NCBI GenBank assembly: GCA_015680905.1
Contig: CM027383.1
Coordinates: 84,787,001-84,851,000, forward strand
Direction of reading: 5' to 3'
DNA: 64,000 nucleotides
Source: Coptis chinensis
Taxonomy: Eukaryota; Streptophyta; Magnoliopsida; Ranunculales; Ranunculaceae
In this document: positions 57,799 through 64,000 of the stretch, one piece after another
Numbering within the stretch: position 1 is the stretch's first letter
How the letters are laid out: the number at the start of each line of letters is the position of its first letter
Position numbers and translations under genes: made by a program
Notes under the pieces: generated by a model
What the model was told of the DNA's origin: nothing
What the model saw: the letters and a program-made list of their open reading frames with translations, nothing else
Databases searched by the model: none

Positions 57799-60700
57799 GT
57801 AGGTTTACGACCTAAGAATTTGTGTAGACAAGGTGTTCGATTAAATTCCTGAGTTAAAGTTTTTTTTTTTTATTGTGTGTAACTTGAAAAAGTGGCTCCC
57901 AAGATGTCAAATGCTAAGTTTGAAGTAGAGAAATTTAATGGGAAGAATAATTTTGGGATTTGGAGAATTCAAGTAAGGGACATCCTCATCCAACAAGGTT
58001 TGCATAAGGCTTTAAAGGGGATTAAATCTAAGGCGACAATTATGAGTAATGATGATTGGAAAGAGTTCGATCTACAGGCTTGTTCATCAATCCGGCTGTG
58101 TCTTGCTAATGAGGTTATGTATAGTGTGATGGGAGAAGATACCGCTGCCGGTATTTGGCTCAAGCTAGAGTCTATCTATATGACCAAGAGCATGACTAAC
58201 AAGATGTACCTTAAGAAGCGTCTTTATCGGTACATGATGGTGGATGGTTCAATGATGCAAGAGCACGTTAGTGAGTTCCGTCGACGCCTAGCGGATTATT
58301 TGAATGTTGGTATGAAGATGGATGATGAGGATCAAGCCGCATGTTTAATATTTTCTTTGCCAGAAAATTATGAGTATCTAATGACTAACTTTATGAACAA
58401 AGAAGATGTAGATCTCGACGAAGTTCAAACTGCGTTTCTTTCTTATGAGTTGATGAAGAAGACACGAGTTGAGAATAGCATTGATGCAGGACATGGGCTA
58501 GTGGCAAGATGAAATTTGTATGAACAAAATTCTACAAGTAATGAGAATTCTAGGTCCAAGTCAAATAAACCTTTAAAATATGTACAATGCTACAATTGCG
58601 ATGAAAAGGGACATTACGCAAGTAATTGTCCTCACCCAAAGAAATAGAACAAGAGAGATGGTCAGAAGAAAGGTAAAGCAAAAATTGAGGCAAGTTATGC
58701 TTCAAGCTCTGAAGGGGATGAGTTTAGTCTCTGTGTGTCCACACAAGACTATATGACTGAAAGGTGGATTCTTGATTCCGGATGTTCCTATCATATGTTC
58801 CCGAATAGAAAGTGGTTTACTTCTTATGAGAGCATTGATGGTGGTTCCATTTTGATGGGTAATGACGTTGCTTGTAAGATGGTAGGAATTGGAACTATAC
58901 GGGTCAAGATGTATGATGGTGTAGTGAGGACTTTAACCGATGTGAGATGTTCCTGAGCTAAAGAAAAGTCTTATTTCTCTTGGTACCTTGGATTCCAAAG
59001 GCTACAAGTTTGTGGGCGAAGGTGGAGTTCTAAATATTGTTAATGGCTCTTCAGTTGTTATGAAGGGTCAAAAACATGGAACCTTGTATACTCTGATAGG
59101 TAGTACGGTGATAGGCGATGTAGCAATGGGTGCATGTAGTAATGATTCTGAGTGCACTAAGATATGGCATATGAGTGAAAAAGGTTTGTCTGAGTTGTGC
59201 AAGCGAGGGTTCTTGAAGAATTTGAAGAAGCCAAGTATGGGGTTCTGTGAGCATTACGTCTATAGGAAGCAGTGCAGAGTCAAGTTCAAGTCAAGCAAGC
59301 ACACGACAACAAGCATCCTTGACTATGTGCATACGGATGTTTGGGGACCCTCCAGGGTGGCTTCAAAGGGAGGTAACCATTATTATGTCTCATTCATTGA
59401 TGATCATACTCGCTATGTGTGGGTGTATATGATGAAATCAAAAGATGAAGTGTTTGAGACATTTAAGAAGTGAATGGCAAGGGTTGAGAATCGCACAGAT
59501 AGAAAGGTAAAGACATTACGGTCTGACAATGGTACTGAGTATACCTATGGACCTTTCCAAGAGTTTTGTGCACAACAGAGAATTGCCAGACACTGGACAG
59601 TCAGGGGCACGCCACAACAGAATGTAATGGCAGAAAGGATGAATAGAACCTTGCTTGAAAGAGCGAGATGTTTATTGTCTAATGCCAGTCTAGGCAAAGA
59701 GTATTGGGCAGATACAATGTCCATGGCGTGTTACTTGTATAATAGGTCACCAGTTCCAGCTATAGATTGCAAGAGACCTTATGAGGTGTGGTCAGTTAAC
59801 CCAGCTGATTATAGTATTTTGTGAGTGTTTGGATCGACAGCTTACTACCATGTGAGGGAAAGCAAGCTAGATCCTAGAGCTAAGAAGGCCATATTCTTAG
59901 GCTTCGCAAATGGGGTAAAGGGATACATATTGTGGTGTCTAGAAAACCACAAGTTCCTGGTCAACAGAGATGTTATCTTTGATAAGACTTCCGTATTATC
60001 TTTCAGTAAGCCGGAAGTAGCTGGGGAGAATGGTGAGTCTATAGAAGTTCAAGCTACTGAGCTTGAGTTGTCTGATGCAGCAAATGACTGGTTAGATCAT
60101 GATGAGGTACCAAATCATGGAACCACACAACAACAGGAAGAAAAGCAAGAGCATCCGCAACTTGTAGTGGCTGACCCTAGGCCAAAGAGACAAGTTAAAG
60201 AAATGCACAAGTATGGGCACGAGAAGCCGATGAAATACTATGGTCAGGTGGATTTAGTGGCATATGCACTGAATAGATGATGAGCCAGATAACTTTAAGG
60301 AAGCTGTTAGAGATGCTCATTACAGATATTGGTTGGTAGCTATGTAAGCAGAGATGGAATCTCTTGATAAAAATCACACATGGGATCTAGTTTTATTTCC
60401 AAAGGGCAAAAGGACTATCGGTAGTAAATGGGTGTTCAGAAAGAAAGAGGTCCTTCTTGAGTCCGACAGTACTAGGTACAAGGCAAGAGTGGTAACAAAG
60501 AGTTTTTCACAGAAGAAAGGAGTCAACTACAATGAGATATTTTCCCTGGTGGTCAAACATACGTCCATTCGTGTGTTATTGAGTTTAGTTGCTCACTTCG
60601 ACTTGGAGTTAGAGCAACTTGATGTGAAAATTGCTTTTTTGCATGGGGACTTGGAGGAAGAGATCTATATGAGACAACCTGAAGGGTTTGTCATTGTTGA

Positions 60701-61965
60701 GAAAGAAGATCATGTATGCAAATTGAATCGGTCACTGTACAGGTTAAAGAAATCGCCCAGGCAATGGTATAAACGCTTTGACACGTTCATGATGCAACAT
60801 GAGTACACCCGAAGTAAGTATAATTGTTGTGTTTACTTTCGTAGGCTTCGTGGTAATGACTTCATCTATCTCCTGCTTTATGTGGATGACATGCTTATTG
60901 CTTCCAAAAGTATGGTGGAGATAGACAAGTTAAAATCTCAACTTAGATCTGAGTTTGAGATGAAAGACTTAGGTGGAGCCAAGAAGATACTGGGCATGGA
61001 GATTGACAGAGATAGGCAGAATCGACGGATAGTTGTATCTCAGAAGAAAAACCATCAGAAAATACTTTCGTGTTTTGGTATGGAGAATGCAAAGTCGGCT
61101 TCTATGCCTTTGGCTGGGCATTTTAGGCTTTCAGCTAAGTTCTCTCCTAGTTCAGTGGAGGAACAAAAGCATATGGCACATGTTCCTTATGCTAATGCAG
61201 TGGGCAGTTTGATGTATGCTATGGTGTGCACACGCCTAGACATTTCACAGGCAGTTAGTGTTGTAAGCAGGTATATGGTTAATCCTGGGAAGTAGCATTG
61301 GGAGGCAGTGAAATGGGTATTAAGGTACTTGAAGGGTACCTTGGATGTAGAATTAGTTTATGGTGGAGGCACTTGTTATGTTAGTGGATATGTGGATTCA
61401 GATTATGCAGGTGATCTAGATAGACGACGATCGACTACTGGTTATGTGTTTATGATGCATGGTGCACCGGTTAGTTAGAGGTCTATGCTACAGGCTACAA
61501 TTGCTCTATCTACTACTGAGGCAGAGTATATGGCATTGGCAGAGGCAGTGAAAGAGGCATTATGGATTCGAGGTCTTCTGGATGATATGGGTATTGAGCA
61601 GAACAGTGTTGCTTCGCATTGTGATAGTCAGAGTGCTATTCATTTGGCGAAAAACCAGGTTCATCATGCTCAGACTAAGCATATTGATGTTCGTTATCAC
61701 TTTATGCGGGATGTCGTTGAGGATGGTGATGTAGCACTTGAGAAAGTGGACACCCATAACAATCCTGTTGATATGCTGACTAAGGTTGTCACCGGAGTTA
61801 AGTTCCAACACTGTTTGGACTTGCTCCAAATCCTACATGCTTGATAGAGCCCTTTGTGGGCATGGCCCTTAGGGGCGGATGGACTGCGAGTTTCTGGATG
61901 GATGTGTTCTTGCTGGATGTGGTCAGCTTGGTTTTATGTGTTAAAACCTCACCGAGGTGGAGAAT

Positions 61966-62566
61966 TGTAGAGAAAAAAGATATTTTTTCATTCTAGTGTG
62001 AATGGCGCGACCCACGCTCCATTTATACTTGGGCAAGGTGCGACCCGCGCTCATACCTTTGGTGACTTATATGCTCTTTAGCGTGACCCGTGCTTAACTT
62101 TGCCTGGTCGAGGGCGCAACCCGCGCTCCACCCTATTTCAGCACGAATTTGCCCTTTTTCGAAAGTTTTCTGAAATAGTATAAATATAGGTTTTTTCTGT
62201 AGAAACCTAACTTTTTCAAAACAAAGAAAGAGAGAGATTATAAGTGAGCAATTCTTTATGAGTTGAGTGTTCATTCTTTGTGAGTGAATTGAGAGACTTG
62301 TAATCTGTTACTCCGGACATCTAGTAAAGCTTGGAACTCGCAGTGTGGAAGTAGGCAAATTGCCGAACCATGATATATCTCGCCTTGTGGTTTGTTCTTC
62401 TTTTACATTAATTGTTTTACTTTAGATACTTGTTATTTGATATTGAGAAGTGTTGGGATTACTTTGGAGGGTGTTGAAGTCTTGTCTAGTAAGAAGGATC
62501 GATCCTTGTGTAACATTGATCTATTGTAGTGGATAATGTTGTTTCCGCAGTGTTATATTCACAACA
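61966..62566 (+). repeat. 3' LTR of the copia element
   Basis: It is 601 bp and about 92-93% identical to the 5' LTR by hand count. It is preceded by a purine-rich tract (CCGAGGTGGAGAAT) that acts as the polypurine tract. The GCGACCCGCGCTC-like motifs are also present here but have decayed differently. Confidence 0.95.
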
Positions 62567-64000
62567 AAAACAAACTGGTGTGGAATTGCCTTCTAGTTGT
62601 CTATTGGTTTGCTCACGTGAGGGGGTCCATAACAAGAAAGAAGAAAGTGAAGGTGTAGCTTCGAGAAATACTTCGACTGTTAGGTGTGGTTGCCAAGCTA
62701 GAATGCCAGTTACAAAAAGAAAACTTGAAAATATATATGATGTGAGCTTCGCTGCAAACAACCATAGCCACAATTTCGTCTCTCCATCAAAGAGGCAATA
62801 TATGAAAGGTAACAAAAATATGCCTGAAGCTGCGAAGTGTTTGACAGAGGATTTTCATGACAACAGTATACTTATAGGGAAAATGGCAGACGTTTTCCAT
62901 GGGGATGCAATTAGGTTTAGCAGAAAGCATTGTTGGAACCACCATTATGGTTTGACGAGAAAAATGCCTAAAGACAATGATGCTACTTCCTTACTTCACT
63001 ATTTTAGGCAAAAGAGTGCTGAAAATCCTCAGTTCTACTATGCCATTCAATTAGATACAAAAGGGGTTGCAGTAAATTTCTTTTGGGTTGATGGAAGGTC
63101 CCGTGTCCAATATGAGTACTTTGGGGATGTCGTATCTTTTGATACAACATATAGAGCTAATGTTTACAGTATGCCTTTTGCCCCTTTTACTGGAGTCAAC
63201 CACCACATGCAGTCTATTCAGTTTGGTTATGTCCTGCTACTTGATGAGACAGAAGAGACATTTGTGTGGTTGTTCGTTTCAGACATGGCTTGCAGCTATG
63301 GGTGGTCGTCCACCAACTTCAATGCTTACTGACCAAGATTTAGCGATGACTGCAGCAATTAGAAGAGTTTTTCCTGCTACTTGACATAAATTTTGTCTTT
63401 GGCACATTATGCAAAAAAATTCAGAGAAATTGTCCTTTGTCTACCATAAGCTCGATACATTGTGTTCAGAGCTTACATATATTATTTGGAAGTCATATAG
63501 GATTGCTGATTTTGAAAGAAGGTGGTATGCACTACTATTGAAATATGACTTGACTGAAAATACTTGGTTGACAGAAATATATAAAAACCGTACATCTTGG
63601 GTTCCGGCTTATCACAATGACATTTTTTTTGCTGGTATGCATACGACTGGGCGAAGTGAATTAATGAATTTTCATTATGATCAATTTGTTAGTTCGACGA
63701 CTACACTTATGGAATTTGCCCATGGTAACGAGAGGTCTTTGGAATTGATAGCTAGGAATGAAAGGGAATCTGATTACCGCACCGAACATACTTCTCACAT
63801 TAAGGCTAAGGATGCTTTCCTCCTCAAGCATCCAGGTAAAGTTTATACCATTAGTGCTTTCAATAAATTCAAGAAACATTTAAAAAAGGCTAAGATGAAA
63901 TATAGAATTTTTGGAGAAGAGATAGACATAAATGGAACTAGAATTTATACGGTGAAGACAAGGGACATCAAGAAAACTTCAATTTGGAAAGTGACTTTTA

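Larger units (their letters stand above)
57181..62566 (+). mobile_element. Ty1/copia LTR retrotransposon (Tnt1/Tork-like), full length but broken
   Basis: This fossil is 5386 bp, with two LTRs (57181-57784 and 61966-62566) and an exact 5-bp TSD AAAAC (57176-57180 and 62567-62571). A primer-binding site related to initiator tRNA-Met lies just inside the 5' LTR. Parts appear in copia order: gag from about 57.9 kb (KFEVEKFNGKNNFGIWRIQV), a CCHC knuckle (CYNCDEKGHYASNC) near 58.6 kb, aspartic protease ([11 protein letters not shown]) near 58.77 kb, integrase about 59.2-59.8 kb, reverse transcriptase about 60.35-61.2 kb (YVDDML), and RNase H about 61.45-61.84 kb. Integrase before reverse transcriptase is diagnostic of copia. 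The coding region is broken, with about seven interruptions. The LTRs differ at roughly 45 of 603 positions by hand count (7-8%), which implies insertion about 3-6 million years ago at common plant rates. Confidence 0.95.
56988..64000 (+). pseudogene. FAR1/FHY3 (FRS)-family gene split by a copia element; continues past the window
   Basis: Family members are transposase-derived zinc-finger transcription factors (FHY3 and FAR1 act in light signalling). A 5'UTR intron (56703-56985) ends TTTTCTAG just before the ATG at 56988. Exon 2 begins MEENVGVVDGSSSR and enters the FAR1 DNA-binding domain (GIKFNNADEANTYYREFGKQ). At 57180 it is cut by the copia element and resumes at 62572 in the same frame (RTTDKK, then QTGVELP). 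After it come CGCQARMPV and NNHSHNFV (zinc ligands), a linker, and the MULE-type core: NPQFYYAIQLDTKG, FGDVVSFDTTYRANVYSMPF (first Asp), LTDQDLAM (second Asp), HKFCLWHIMQK. The frame changes near 63275, and a TGA stands for Arg near 63382. Downstream an open frame runs to the window edge (DFERRWYALLLKYDL onward, toward the SWIM finger). It may be a dead host FRS gene or a FAR1-type MULE transposase. Confidence 0.85.

Noticed and set aside
1-64000. tRNA, rRNA, snoRNA or microRNA genes
   Set aside because: By eye I found no A-box/B-box pair with a cloverleaf, no rRNA core sequence and no convincing microRNA precursor; a covariance-model scan was not possible.

Overview
This is nuclear DNA from a flowering plant, most likely a eudicot. 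It is AT-rich, with TATA-type promoters, short GT-AG introns and plant-only families: a pentatricopeptide-repeat E domain, plant mobile domain, FAR1/FHY3 zinc finger, aldo-keto reductase of subfamily 4C type, MULE, CACTA and hAT transposons, L1-type LINEs, and Ty1/copia and Ty3/gypsy LTRs. No open reading frame looks like an intact working host gene. The window is a transposon graveyard in which two host-type genes were split by insertions, and the order of several insertions can be read from target-site duplications (TSDs).

Layout. 1-1554: AT-rich DNA closing with the right end of a CACTA element. About 1560-6492: a MULE with a decayed minus-strand mudrA-like transposase. 7203-10404: a non-autonomous TIR element (TSD TAA, probably PIF/Harbinger) that carries the 3' end of a PPR gene. 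10405-15120: LINE debris and dispersed repeats. 15122-38708: a decayed aldo-keto reductase (AKR) gene interrupted twice, first by a 1.25-kb solo LTR (15266-16517) and then by a 21.8-kb CACTA complex (16829-38669, TSD TTC). That complex holds a solo LTR (17977-26455, TSD CCCTT), which itself holds two further solo LTRs (18201-21697, TSD CCTTG; 24527-25343, TSD GTAGG), and beside it a second CACTA (26913-34934, TSD CGA) with a LINE fragment inside.

38.7-43.5 kb: repeats, a LINE 3' end, and a hairpin MITE sitting in a (TA)n tract. About 43527-51029: a second MULE carrying a plus-strand plant-mobile-domain gene, a minus-strand FAR1-type transposase fragment, and a large inverted repeat built of a minisatellite. 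51692-52547: a hAT-type element with a perfect 8-bp TSD. 56.3 kb to the end: a FAR1/FRS-type gene with a recognisable promoter and 5'UTR intron, split by a 5.4-kb Ty1/copia element (57181-62566, TSD AAAAC) whose LTRs differ at about 7-8% of sites, so the insertion is a few million years old.

These genes do not form one pathway. Their common theme is transposon biology: transposases, domains carried or captured by transposons (PMD, PPR), and a FAR1-family gene that is itself transposase-derived. All database comparisons are from memory of family motifs; no searches were run.
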